Shown here: positions 35,764 to 48,000 of the stretch, piece by piece
How positions within the stretch are numbered: the first letter of the stretch is position 1
How the letters are laid out: every line of letters begins with the position of its first letter
Assembly: GCF_001949145.1 (NCBI RefSeq)
Contig: NW_019091466.1
Span: forward strand, 531,869-595,868
Length of the DNA: 64,000 nt
Direction: 5' to 3'
Origin: Acanthaster planci
Lineage: Eukaryota; Echinodermata; Asteroidea; Valvatida; Acanthasteridae
Notes under the pieces: generated by a model
Told to the model about the DNA's origin: nothing
Database searches by the model: none
Seen by the model: the letters and a program-made list of their open reading frames with translations, nothing else
Translations under genes and position numbers: made by a program

Positions 35764-38700
35764 GTGAGTGCAATCAATGAAACATGGAAAGTTCATCTCA
35801 GCGCGGCCATCAGTGCGAATGATGCTCGTGCCATTGATGTTAAGTACCACTTGCCATGCTGGGTGAGGCATGTACAGCGTGCATCAAAGAAAGGCAGGGA
35901 GGATGCTGCACAGATGCATTCAAAAGAAGAAACAAACATTGGCACCATTGCATCAGACATTGAGTTTATCTGTCTTGTGAAAAGTCTCCTCAATGATGGC
36001 CCAGTCAGCATGGCAGAGCTACGCATGACCTAAAGCAGTATTCTGCAGAACAATGTTGTTCAAAGTCAACATTGTGAATATGGGAAGAAGAAAAAACTTG
36101 TTGCTCGCATAGATGACATCCACTTCATGAAACCCAAACGCCGCAATGAGTCATAACGAGTTTGCTTCACAGCTTTGAGGGATTTGGCCATGGAAGACGT
36201 AATAACACAGAATGCTGAAAGGGACAGTCATCAGCTGTTTCAGAGTGCCGTCCTTCGCAAAGCCACCGAAGATCAAACAAAATACCCGTGGCAGTTTGAG
36301 GGAACTCTTGGTGCCAGTGATGCCGAAAACCATGTACCCAATGTTTTGTATTTTTTCATCAGATGGGTACTGCAGGGACCAATCCAGAGTCTCCAGACTG
36401 AAGTACGTTCAGCCACCATTTACAATGACGTCTTAGCCATCAGCCAAAACGTCATGTACTCCTACAAGTCAAAGCGTCAGGTGACATACAAGCCAAGACA
36501 TATGGATTCAACATTCAAACATCCCTTGGAATGGCCTCAGTTGTTTGCCGTTGGCATTGCAGTGCACCAGGCTACCAGAAGTAAGAAACTTTTAGAATTC
36601 CTGCATGGCATCGGTCTATCTGTAGACTACAGTCCGATCCTGACAACACAGTTGGCAAGCTCAGTCATAGAGGCCAACTGAGCACAGGGAGCATACCTGT
36701 CATCAACCATGCATGTTGGTACATTCATCTTCTTTGCGGCGGACAATAGTGACTTTAATGAAGACACACCAGATGGGAAATGGACACCCCATGCCACTGC
36801 TACTGCACTCTATCAACAGCGTCTACAGGCCGGAGACCGTCAGAACAACACACGCAAACTGAGGCTTCATGGCAAGGCCAGGGATCGTTCTCTGAAAAGC
36901 CTAACTACCTCAAGTCTTGTTGCCTATTCTGCACCAAACACTAAGGTTACCAAAGGTCCTACCTTTACTGGGTTCAAGACCAGATCGGCGAAGGATGTTC
37001 TAAGGTTGTTTCATGCACAGGACTCTGTGTGGCTGCTTTCATGCACCATAGTGCGCACAAATCATTTTGATGACATCCAACCCATGGACATCACACCCCT
37101 AGAAGTGTCAGAAGATCAACTACACTCTGATGAACCACAGCACTCAGACAGTGAGGATTCAGCAGTCCAGGGTTCCACTCAAACAGCAGGTGATAAACAA
37201 TCTATGGACATCTCAGCCCCAGAAGGGTTAGAACATCAACTGCTGTTGGATACCCACAGTGCACAATCTGCAAGTCCTACAGACAAGATCACAAAGCACA
37301 AGGTCCTATTTGGACTGCCTACAACTCACTCCTAGCCACTGAAAAATGGAAGTTGCTGCCCTACCCTTGGTAGCAGTGCCTGCCCATGAATGGCAAACAC
37401 TGCTGACAGTTTTAAAGCAGACACAGCAGATCAACTGCATGGTCTTGGGCCCTGACAAGGAGACGGTGATCACCTTGGACATGGCCTTATACAAGAAAGC
37501 CAAGCAGCTTGAGATGAGCAGGGATGACTGCAAAGGGAAACGGGTGCTAAGACTGGGTGAAATGCACACTGTGATGGCTGCTCTGAGGGCAGCTGGCAGT
37601 GTCATAGAAGACCTGGATGAAGCTTGGAGTGAGGCAGACATGTATGGTCCCACAAAAACAAGACAGATCCTTGAAGCAAAGCACATGAAAAGGGCCTTAG
37701 AAGCACACATTACCACAGTCCAAGTCCCTTCATGACCTTTATGTAGAAGAATTTTTTAAAGAGCACCCCTACCTTAAGGGTCCATGTGTCAATTCGGCAG
37801 AACTTGTTGACAAAATCTGTGCTGAGCATAACCGAGTTGAGATGGTCAGGGAACAAGAGAAAATGTTGGCCATCCTTGAGACAAATACAGTTCTAGAGAT
37901 CATGGCAAAGTTTGACAAAATGAAGCAAGCCAGAAACCCACTTTTCAAATTTATACAGTGCTACATGAGAATGGTGTTGTTGATATATTCATTTATCCGT
38001 GCAACCTGTGATGGCTTGTGAGAACTTCATCTAGCTTCCCTGGATGAGCTGTGCAAATACTTGTTTGCTCATGACTAGCAGAAGTATGCAATGCTTGTGC
38101 CACTGTACATTGCCTGTATCAGACTACTGATCCAGACATACACCAAGAATTCATGCGTGGAAACTTCACAGTTAACAAGAATCCAATACCATTCTGTGCA
38201 GTAGGTGTAGATCATGCTCTTAAGTACACCAATCGAATCATGAAGGTCACTGGGGGTCTTGTGGGAATTACCCAGAATGTTAATGCCTGAGAACGATTTT
38301 TCCTGACAGTGCCAGAACAAGGGAGGCTTGCAGAAGAAGCACATTAGATAGCTGGGTCATCAACAGCAAACTGAACAGCACATCATGACTTGGCAACTCC
38401 TGTGTGGTCCAGGTAGGAGGAAAACATTCTTCGGCTTAAGGACGTAATCATGCCATCCACTTAACCTATTACATATGCAGGAGGAGACTTGATGAACATC
38501 ATCACCAAAGTTCTTATGCCACCTAAAGTACAGAAAGATGTGTGCAACCAAGATGAGATTGGCCAGCAAATGTATGCCAAACATGTTGAAGAGTGCATCA
38601 CAAATGACACAGTCAGCATCTGGACCAGAATGAAGAAGGCCCAACTAAAGATGTGGGAAAGTGCAAGGAAGACAGTAAAACATAAGTTGGCTTACTAGGT

Positions 38701-40217
38701 AGTGGAACTGAAGGATGACTGCACACTGTTTGCACACATCCTTATTGTTGGCCGTTCCCAGCCAGAAATCAATGTGAAGGAAGACATTGGTCAATGTGAG
38801 TTCACCTATTTACCAAGGGCCCTTTTTGCTAAGACTGGGCAGCCTCTCCCATCTACAGATAAAAGCAAGTTGATGTCTATACTTAAGCATTGCCCAAGCA
38901 AACTGACACTGCATATGGTCTGCAACCAGACAGGATCACAACTGATGGTTGTCCACTGCCATCCAAGAAGGTGTCTGTCATCGACGGCATGACTGTTGTA
39001 CAGGCAATGGGAAAACCAGCATGGATTACGACTTGTGCTGAATGGGCTGACCACTTCCTCATCACACTGGACTGCAAGACAAAAGATTTCAATAAGGTGC
39101 ATCTTGTGTTTGACCACTACGATGTCTCTACTTCGCTAAAGGAGGCCACTCGAGAGAGACGCCAAGGTGGCAAACCTCCCACTGCACACCATGTAGAGGA
39201 TAACACGCCAATAGGGAAAGTATCTGTGAAACAATTTTTGTCTAGTACCAGCACCAAGGACGAGCTGACTGCTTACTTCGCTCAGAAAGCCCTTCACCAT
39301 TTTGAGAAGAGCTCTGAAACCTTCATTGTCAACTCAAGAAAGGATGTCTTTTCCAACCATTTAGATGTGCAGCACCTTCAAAGTTCACAAGAAGAGGCCG
39401 ATATTAGAATGATCCTGCACAGGATGGATGCTGTTTGAAGAGGAGCCACAGAACTGTACATCCAATCACCAGACATCGACGTTCTTGTCCTTACAATTCG
39501 GCAATATCGACAACTCTGCAAGGAAATCTTCTTTGTTACTGGCACAGGGACTAAAAAACGAGAAATACCATTGGCCGCCAAAGCTGCAGCCTTACCAGGC
39601 TTTCATGCTTTCACTGGAGCTGATCAGATGGGCAGGCTTGCAGTGAGAGGGAAACTGAAGTGTTGGCAAGCACTAAATAAATGTTCTGCTGAGGTAATAT
39701 CAGCATTTGCCGCATTGGGAGCATGAAACAGGCTTACAGCTGCAACTGAAGAAGGCCTTGAGGCATTTGTATGCCAACTGTATGAGCCTGGTACTGCCAT
39801 AACAAATGTTGCAGATCCAAGATGGAAGTTTTTCTCAAAGAAGCAGTTAGTCTCACAGAAGTTACCACCCACATGAGGAGCTTTGAAGGAAATGACCACT
39901 ACCAGGCCATGGTGTGGTACTAGGACGATGTCCTGAGCCACATCTACCACCAGCAAATGAGTATGGATAGAAGATAGAAGGAGATGGACTTGTGCCAATC
40001 CCAACAATTGAACCTCCCGCTCCAATTGCTGTGACACATCTGATCAAATGTGGATGTAAGAGGAACAAATGCCAGTCCCACTGCTTATGCAAGTCAAAGA
40101 ACCTCCACTGCTCCAAACTGTGCATGTGAGGGGCAGACAAGGAGGTTTGCAACAATATTAGCCTTGGACATATTTTGGGGCTCGACGAAGACAAGGATGA
40201 GGAGGATCCCTCGGTTT
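35764..40217 (+). pseudogene. Decayed multi-copy Cys-rich/XPG-like family protein
   Basis: An intronless coding region of about 1,480 codons, broken by in-frame stops (for example 36031, 36154, 36679) and several frame changes. Segments in order: HLSAAISANDARAIDVKYHLP with CW (a YHxxCW motif, about 35790-35860); FAADNSDFNEDTPDGKW (near 36735); WQTLLTVLKQTQQINCMVLG (near 37392); FMRGNFTVNKNPIPFCAVGV (near 38153); EEADIRMILH then SPDIDVLVL then HAFTGAD (39390-39630); and a C-terminal LIKCGCKRNKCQSHCLCKSK Cys-rich domain (about 40040-40140). I know this only as a recurrent uncharacterised family in marine invertebrate genomes. The EEAD / SPDIDVL / TGAD spacing resembles the acidic motifs of XPG/FEN nucleases (inference). 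The Cys pattern resembles CXC/tesmin domains. Confidence 0.7.
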
Positions 40218-41242
40218 AGTTCTGCCTCTGAAGCAAATTGGTTTTAATGTTGTTTTGGTCGGTCATGGACACAATCAAAAACATTATGTAGAGATGAACA
40301 TATGTTCGATATAACATCTAAAAGTTTGTTATTAACTTTGTAGCATTTGTTTTAAGTAACCAACCTCAAAATACTCAACTTCCGTATGAAAACAACACTA
40401 TGATGTTCCAGCAAAACATGTCACGTGAAAAAAATAGCCAAGGTTTGTTGATACTTCAAAGGAAAATTCAATCGTTGATACTTCTTTTGCATTTAAATAA
40501 ATATAGGTCCTCAAAATCACCAAAAATTGACACTTTGGCCCTGCTATTCTACAAAATCCATAAGTACAGCAATATTTTATATCTACTATCATGGAGAAGC
40601 TCATAATTAAATATAAATATGCTCACTTGCCTTAAAAATCTTCGAAAACCCTGTCCAGGAAGGATTAGTTTAGGTGAAAATAACCCATGAGTTGCGACCT
40701 CAGTTCAAGGTCAATAGATGTTAACAGAAAAAATGGCAACATCAATTTTGTTGTCCTGGGGACTCATAAGAATGCATTTATAATGGTTGCCATAAATCAA
40801 CATGAAATTTCCATGGGAGTACATTGGCTCCTCCACTGTAAACCTTGGATTTTAGTCCAAAGAAAATAACATCCACAAATTTTGAAGAAAAGGAGCGCAT
40901 CCCTTGCTATTATCTTTGCACCAAACCCACACGCCTTTTCAAATTACATGTATACAAATTTTCACATTTTCAAATCCAATATTAGCCCTCTACTGCCCAC
41001 ACCACCAACAACTGGTTTCCGACTATTTTTTATGTGCAACAAGTACAGCTCTGCTGTTGGTTTCAACTAAAATGTTAATGTACTTAAGTTATGTGCGTGC
41101 ATGTAGGTCTCATCATGGTGTGCGGGGTACATGTATGTGTGATAGGGCATCGACATGACTTGTGGAAAGTCTGCTTCGTCTGTTCTTATATTTTATTATT
41201 GTTCTTTATTACAAGTTTTTATTCATTATAACTGTATATATA
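40218..41242. other. Downstream flank of the unknown family, nothing assigned
   Basis: AT-rich sequence following the stop of the unknown coding region. I searched it for the complement of the DIRS terminal repeat and saw none. No exon is required here by dynein phases. Confidence 0.4.
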
Positions 41243-41855
41243 CAGTAAAATCTCGATAAGTCGAAGCCCGTTAAGTTGAAACTCTCTTTACCTTGACGTC
41301 TTTCTGTATTCCCAACAAAAGAGTAGGCCTTTATGTACAATAAACTATCCGTAACTCGAAACGTCAATACCACAAAAGCCGCTTATCTTGAAGTTTTGGC
41401 AGGCCAATTAAAAAAAACCTGAAGAATGATGAATGAAAAGTGATGAAAGAACGCTTGCCTTCATTGTGAGTCATTATTGTCACGCACACGACTTTTCTTT
41501 GATGACCGAGCATGTTCACACAAACTACCATTGTCACATCGACAAGCACTGGGTGGGCATCAACCGCAACCGTAAAATAAGGCCATGTCCGAAACGGGCT
41601 TCCAGAGCTGAGGCTAGGTTTATTGCCTGCGCGTCTCCATGCATTTCCAATGGAGTGGATACCAAGACCTAGTTCTAGACAAGAGATTCGGATGCAGCCT
41701 AAATCAGGCACGAATGATGCGCCCTCAAGTGCTTTGTACATGTATCACATGACCCAGCACGGAAACCCTGACCGACTGGCCCGCGCACTGCGTTATGTGG
41801 TAACAGCCCAATCATAGTAAATGAATGAATTCTCAAGACGTAGACACAGGTACCG
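41243..41855. mobile_element. Pogo-type MITE, second copy, right end missing
   Basis: Begins cagtaaaatctcgataagtc after TA (41241-41242) and follows the element at 30492 closely to ggtaccg at about 41855, then diverges without a right terminal repeat. Relative to the first copy it carries about 130 extra bases around 41560-41700. Confidence 0.75.
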
Positions 41856-42250
41856 TTTAATGTCATGTTACAGCCATTGGTAAACTCACTCCAGTTGTCT
41901 GCTCCTTGCAGGAATAAGAAAAGAGATGTTTTTACATAGCTAACACAATGCAGACGAAGTCTTTTAGACCTCAAACTGTGTTCCTATAGTGATTTTTAAT
42001 GATACCCTGTCTTGGAAGTGAGGCTGTGATCTGAGAAGATTTATGACTTTAAACTTTATACTTAAAGGAATCTGCTGCAAGTGTGCAGAACATTTAGTAA
42101 CTGAAGCCCACTACAGAATTGGCTAGGAATGCTGCCTAGTTAAGGATTATGAACAAGTTCTGCTATCCATTGATGTTACACGTGGTTTACCTTGAACAGA
42201 ATTCTAAAAGCCCGTGTTTGACTATATTCTGTCAAATTTTATTCTTTCAG

Positions 42251-42365
42251 GTGTGGCATGATCTACATGGAGCCTGTACAGCTGGGCTGGGAACCTCTTG
42301 TTAAGTCATGGATGCAACATCAGTTACCAGACTTCATGACCAAACCACAAAGAGAAATGGTCAGG
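42251..42365 (+). CDS. DNAH3-like: Dynein exon 20 (AAA2 end)
   Basis: The first base completes Arg and it then reads CGMIYMEPVQLGWEPLVKSW, the conserved end of the AAA2 core, and ends in phase 0 before gtaagt. It joins exon 19 across a 9.8 kb intron with the correct phase. Confidence 0.99.
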
Positions 42366-42728
42366 GTAAGTGAAACAGAAATCACAAAATTACATATGTG
42401 GCCTTTACCCATGAAAACAGGACTAAGTAGCAAAAATGACATTGACTATTTTTCATTTGTGAGTTCTCCAATTATTTCATCTTCCCAATAATATTATTTG
42501 TATTATTTGCCCCTCCTTATAATCCTGTGAAAAGAGTTTTCACTTTAGCATTCCTCAGCATATCTAACTTTTTATTTATAAACATTTGTGTTCTGTGCTA
42601 CGGTGCCTGGGTTTCACGAAAATTGGTTACAAATGAAAAGCTGAGACACTTTTGAAGTGTAAAGTTTTTCCAACATTCCATCCATGATAAACTCATTATA
42701 AATGAGGATTTCTTTGTTGCATCCTCAG

Positions 42729-42862
42729 ATGATGTTTGACTGGTTGTTGCAGCCGTGCCTTAGTCATGTGATCAAGCAGTGTCGTCAGCTAGTGCCTGTG
42801 TCTGACATGCACATGACAATGTCAATGCTGAAGCTGTTTTCCTGCCTCCTGGATGAAGTCAA
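42729..42862 (+). CDS. DNAH3-like: Dynein exon 21 (AAA2 lid)
   Basis: Starts in phase 0 and ends with two bases (AA) of a split Lys. It encodes MMFDWLLQPCLSHVIKQCRQ and ends KLFSCLLDEVK, the AAA2 lid helices. The donor is gtaaga. Confidence 0.97.
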
Positions 42863-43498
42863 GTAAGATATTCACTTGTACTCAGTGAAACCCACCTGGC
42901 AAAGTATTACTCATTTGAAGGAACATACCAATACTGTGTAGAGTTGTCAGACTTCCTAACAATCTGGGAATGAGAGATGGTCGCCTGCAGAGATGCCGGT
43001 AAATGCTTGGCTTCTTCTCAAAACATTCTGAACATTGAGTTCCTCTATCAGGTTCAGAATATTTATTAACTGTTCTAGATGTTTATGTCTGTGGAAAAGA
43101 AGCAATAAGTGAAAATTGTTAGATAAGTTTGGTATAAATGTAGTGAACAGAGAATTGGAAGTTGGGATTGACTAACTTGAAAGCTGGCTGAACATGGCAG
43201 GGATGTCTTCTAATCTACACTGAAAATACCTGTAAATAACTGACTAATATGATGACTTGATTTTGTTGAGCAGAATAAGTGGCTCCCAAATGGTACTTTT
43301 GGTTAATTAAAGTCTTTGGTTCAGTCAATGTGTGTACACTAACCATTAACAAGTGAGAAATAGTGGAAATGCTGAATTAGCTAACTGCATGTTGAGTCTA
43401 ACAAATAGTTTTTGTCTTTTTTTGGCATACATGCTTGTGCATTTTGCTGGTCTTGCTGTGGATTTCCTATGGTAACCATTGCACAACTCTTCTTCCAG

Positions 43499-43513
43499 GG
43501 CCATACGAGATAG
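43499..43513 (+). CDS. DNAH3-like: Dynein exon 22, 15-base micro-exon
   Basis: Acceptor ctcttcttccag and donor gtaagtt enclose only 15 bases, encoding K-A-I-R-D with the flanking partial codons. The phase (2 in, 2 out) fits both neighbours, but skipping it would also keep the frame. Both splice sites are strong. The following intron, 43514-47031, contains one MITE. Confidence 0.72.
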   Translation, partial: GHTR

Positions 43514-44932
43514 GTAAGTTTTTTTCTTTTTTTTTCACCCTTTTTTACCGAGGTTTTACTACAGTTTTTTTTCGTGACCAAGGCATTTTTCAGTAGAATT
43601 TACTGTGACATCAATATCTTGTTTAGAGTGGAAATTATGAAGTTTCAAATGACAAAAAGCCCCCTCTATGCAGATGGGAGAGGTTTGGAGCCAATTTCAT
43701 ACAGATACTTAGCCAAAATATTGCCTGAACAATTATTTGGCTCAAAAGTGTTTACCAGTAATTTTTCTTGTGGTTTTGGTAAGTTACACTTTCGACTTAC
43801 CCAATTTTGCTTTGCACTAATTTTCTCTACTTGGCGAATCTAGACAACTTTTTTTCATTTGGAAATGAATGCATAATTCCGCAAGGAAACTCGCCTTGGC
43901 ACTGTAGCTCTCAAGTTTGACGAGAGCCATGGAGGATGAAAAAATGTTGCATTTGTAGAGGTGGGAAGAAAACCCAAGACCTACATGTATATTCAGGGGA
44001 AACCTACATGATCAGGTGCAGTTGGGCGTAATTGTTCCAAGCTAGGTCACTGAGTTGGAAGAAAAACAAAGAGCCCATGTCAAAATTGTTGTTAAATGTA
44101 CAAGTTTTCAGCATTGACCCAGGGTTCAACCTAGCAAATTCACATTTGAAAAAGCCTTTTTTATCCCTACTGACATTGTAGATTTGCACCAGACAGCAAC
44201 TAACCAATTCTAATTTTTTTTAATTGTCATTCTCTCTTCTTTATTATTTCTGTCACAATTTCTTTGGTAAGTTTTCATGTTGTAGTAGTTTTCACATTTG
44301 TAAACAAAAATTGCTCATTTTGTATTTTTGCCATCAATTCCCATCTTTTAAATTATTATTATTATTATTTCATGAAGACTTCAAATCAGAGTTACACCAG
44401 TTATCAAATGAAGTGTATCTTAATTGCATTCTGTTGTTATTGTTTATTTTTAACATAAAAAATATGAGAGGGAATGTTATATGTTGCCACAGCACTCATC
44501 CCTTCAGAGTTACTTTAAGAGAAAGAAACAAAGTAACCAGTAAAAGGTGTTTTTTATGCGGGGGTGTTGAATTGTTTCATGTGATTATAGCAGCATTGCT
44601 TGCTGTACACACCTGTAGCTAGTGTTCACTATGTTAAAGCAAAAGGTATGATACACATTATTACATTTCAAAGCTGAAAAAAAAATGAAATTGATGGAAG
44701 TCATGTCTTAGCCTATCCATATCCAGGTTTCCAGCTGGCAATGTTATATGTAGGCTCAAATTGTGGCCAAATTCAACTTCTGCCAAAGCCAAAGGGTGTT
44801 TGTAACAAGTCAACCCCCAAATTTAATAGCTGTCTTTCAGAATTTTTGTGACCAAGCAATTTGTGGTTTTTGTATATAACCCAGCCAGTTCTTCAACCAC
44901 TGAAGTGAACATCATGCAACACTTTCTGGACT

Positions 44933-45528
44933 TTAACCATTTGCTGCTGGGTGGATTTTTCTTGAGCAAGACAAGATGCTGGCTCATTTTCAAGATTTTT
45001 CGTTTTCAAAATTCTTCAAAAATTCATCATTTCATTTAATGACCATTTATACCAAAATGAAGGACTCTTTGGGCACTACTCTAAAGCTGACAGGTAAAAT
45101 TAATTGACTCCTGAATATTTAAGCTAGGCCTGCAGCCTTGGAAAAAGAGCCTAGATTGTACGGTGTTACATAAGATTGTTTTCTTCCCGAAACCGGCACA
45201 GTGCACTGCTGACCTCTTTTCAATAGGGGCCAGATTAGCGTGCAGCGGTGCTGTGTGGCTCATCGCTGCGATGGTGGAGAGCTTTTGCCCCCAGTGGTAA
45301 TCTGCTCACTCTAAATGCCTCAAACCGTGGTATACGGTTTCAAAACAAGGCTGGATTATCACCACTATTGAGAGCGAAAAAATGCCAGTAATGCCCAGCA
45401 GCTCAGTCTTTTGTGCTGAGCATGGTCTTTTGTTATAAGGTCCAACTCTTTTGTCCCAGTTCTGGGCTCCACGGCTGTGCATATAAAGCCTATGTACTCA
45501 AAAACGGGTCGCCCGCAGGAAGTGGTTG
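44933..45528 (-). mobile_element. TTAA-flanked MITE, copy 8
   Basis: TTAA at 44933-44936 plus ccatttgctgctggg; the right end is gcccgcaggaagtgg plus TTGA (45525-45528), one change from TTAA. 596 bases, same orientation as copies 1 and 3. The body includes the cttttgttataaggtccaac block. Confidence 0.8.
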
Positions 45529-47031
45529 ATGTAAATCTATGCATGCACTGAAGTGATGTGTCAAATGGGGGTTTTGAAGCTAAAAGTACTGGGAGACTGG
45601 TTGAAATCTACTGTCATGACGCAAATGTACTTTCATGTGTTGCAGCTGTTCTAGAATTATATGACTATCATCAAGATTGGTCATTCTAAATATCATTTGC
45701 AGTTTTAATGCATAAATTTTGATTGGATGAGATATTAAAATATAAAAGCAATCACTCAGATGTAAGAAATGAGTTTAAAGGCTGTCGGAACCTCTGTTGG
45801 GAAGGATCAGAACTTTGTCATTTTGTCGTGGTGGCTGGCAGATCTGGCTGTACTGTGCAAGTAAACTATAATTCATGAGCATTACAACAGCAATATAGCA
45901 TGAAAGCCGCACAGTTTAACTGTCCTACCTGAATTCCACCATGTCAGGAAAAGAAAGGAAAACTCTCCACTTCTGTTGCATGATGGGATGATTTTGAAAG
46001 CTAAAACACAAAGCCTACTAAATTGTACTATTGTCAAAAATTTTCAGCTGGTAAGGAAGTACCTAAGGCAAAACACCATTTTTGTCTCTCCTTTTTCTCG
46101 CTAATTGCTCAAGGTTATGGCCATATTTGTAAATAGTCACCATTGGGTAACAAGGGTAGCAGGCAGCTGGAATCCTGATATCACTAAATTCGTATCACAT
46201 GGTCATTTATCTCAAACCTGCATTGAAGTATTTTTCTTGATAAACAGCATCTTCATACCAGCATGGTTTATGTTTGTAAGTGAATTTATTAGTATTTTGT
46301 CTCTTTTCAATCTTTGTATCCATCACTGAATGATAACAAATTTTCTGTTTTAATATGTGTGACTCATTCACTCGCATATATACTGTTCAGTCTAAGTTAC
46401 GGCAAACTAAAAAATAATCTTAATTCCTATATATAAGGGAAAAAAATTGGTGGGTGGGTGAGTACTTTTTCCTTAATTTTTTTAACCAAAAATATTTAGG
46501 GATGAGGGGTTCTTTAAGTAGTTTGTGTCCTCACACTCATTTCTAATGGTTTACAAGTGTCCTCAGATTTCATGTTATAACATATATCAGCACTGCATAT
46601 TCACTTGCTGGGTGGCTTTTGAATATCTGAATTTAGAAGGTAGATAGTTGTACGTAGATAACACACACAAGAGCAAGCACGTTTTTAGCCTGTAGCTAAC
46701 AAAAATTAAAAAAATAAAAACAAAAACTAAATACAGGACAATGTTAATGAAAAGTAGCTTTTGGGTTGGGACCATAAGTTTGCATGTTAAATTTTTCACA
46801 GGCTGTGCATGATTGTCTAAGCTCAGTCAGATAACAGGAAATGCAGCTATTTTTTTCTCCAGGTTGTCAGTTGTTGGATTTCTTAAATTAAACATTTAAC
46901 TCCAGGTAGCTCCACAAAATTGTCCAATTGGCATTTATGCTTGGTGGGTTTTATCGGATCCTTTGATATCAAATAAGCACACTGATTGGTTAACTGTGGA
47001 CTTCTTTTTAATTGATATTGATTTATAATAG

Positions 47032-47199
47032 TGATGAATCTGACAGTGAGGAAGATGAGGAAGAAGATATAGAGGGCAAAAACCAATCCATGTCAGAGCA
47101 GAAGATTCAAGAGGAAAGGACCAACATGCTAGTTTGTCATTTCCTCTTTTCTCTGGTGTGGTCTGTGGGGGCCACTGTAGACCACTCATCTAGGGAAAA
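47032..47199 (+). CDS. DNAH3-like: Dynein exon 23 (acidic insert, approach to AAA3)
   Basis: The first base completes Ser; it ends with AA of a split codon. It opens with a strongly acidic run, SDESDSEEDEEEDIEGK, then EERTNMLVCHFLFSLVWSVG, the conserved segment before AAA3. The acidic run is likely a surface loop between AAA2 and AAA3. The donor is gtaagt. The next intron contains a perfect 30-base tandem duplication. Confidence 0.95.
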
Positions 47200-47250
47200 G
47201 TAAGTCACTTTATAGACGAATTTAGAGACTGTAAGAGATAAGAGACATGT

Positions 47251-47310
47251 GGAAGTTCATTACAAGCATCAGTTGGCAGTGGAAGTTCATTACAAGCATC
47301 AGTTGGCAGT
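47251..47310. repeat. Perfect 30-base tandem duplication
   Basis: Two identical adjacent copies of a 30-base unit beginning ggaagttcat and ending agttggcagt (47251-47280 and 47281-47310). With no mismatch it is either very recent or an assembly artefact. Confidence 0.95.
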
Positions 47311-47798
47311 GAAATGTTTCATCCTGGTGCTTGTTGTGTAATTTCATTAATATTGTGACATTTCCATGCCCATTATAAAATTGTACTATGGTTTCTGTAC
47401 CTATCACATTTTCCTCTATCATATAAATAAGATAAATTACTTGGTAGCATACCCTTAAAGGGGTTTCGTTGAGTCCATTTGAAGCATTCAGTGAATGTTT
47501 TTTGTTTGTAGGTCTCCAGTGGAATGTTTCAAAAGACGTAAAGGGTTGAAATTCCACCAGAGTCAACAGAAAACCCTCATATTTTTCCTTTTTTGCTGAA
47601 TTTGTATTTGTCGCCTTAAAACAAGAACAGAAAATGGTCAATTAATCAGCAAGACTCTTCTTTTACTCTGTTTTAAACTGCTTCCAATTGTCTGATAAAA
47701 ATCATGTACATGAAAAATTTGAACATAGGACCAATGTTCTGACCAGTGGCCTTCTGAAATTTCAAACAAAGTTATAACTTTGTCAATTTCCATTCCAG

Positions 47799-48000
47799 TT
47801 TCAGTGAATTCTTCAAGCAGCTGTGTGACATGGACAGCACAGGTAAACACCCTAGACCCAAGGACCTCAAGTTTGCCCGGAACCTCCTCATTCCCAAACG
47901 TGGCACAGTATATGAGTATGTCTATATCAGGAAGGTGTATGGTTCTTGGCATCGCTGGGAGACGTTAGTGATGGCTTCTGACATCAGTGCTAAGGCAAAG
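47799..48000 (+). CDS. DNAH3-like: Dynein exon 24 (before AAA3)
   Basis: One base completes Asn; it ends in phase 0 before gtaggt. It encodes FSEFFKQLCDMD, then LLIPKRGTVYEYVYIRKVYG and SWHRWETL. The W-x-x-W pattern is usual just upstream of AAA3. The 1.7 kb intron that follows, 48001-49743, shows no element. Confidence 0.96.

Noticed and set aside
37306-37716. 136-codon minus-strand open frame
   Set aside because: It is the antisense shadow of the unknown family's coding segment on the + strand.
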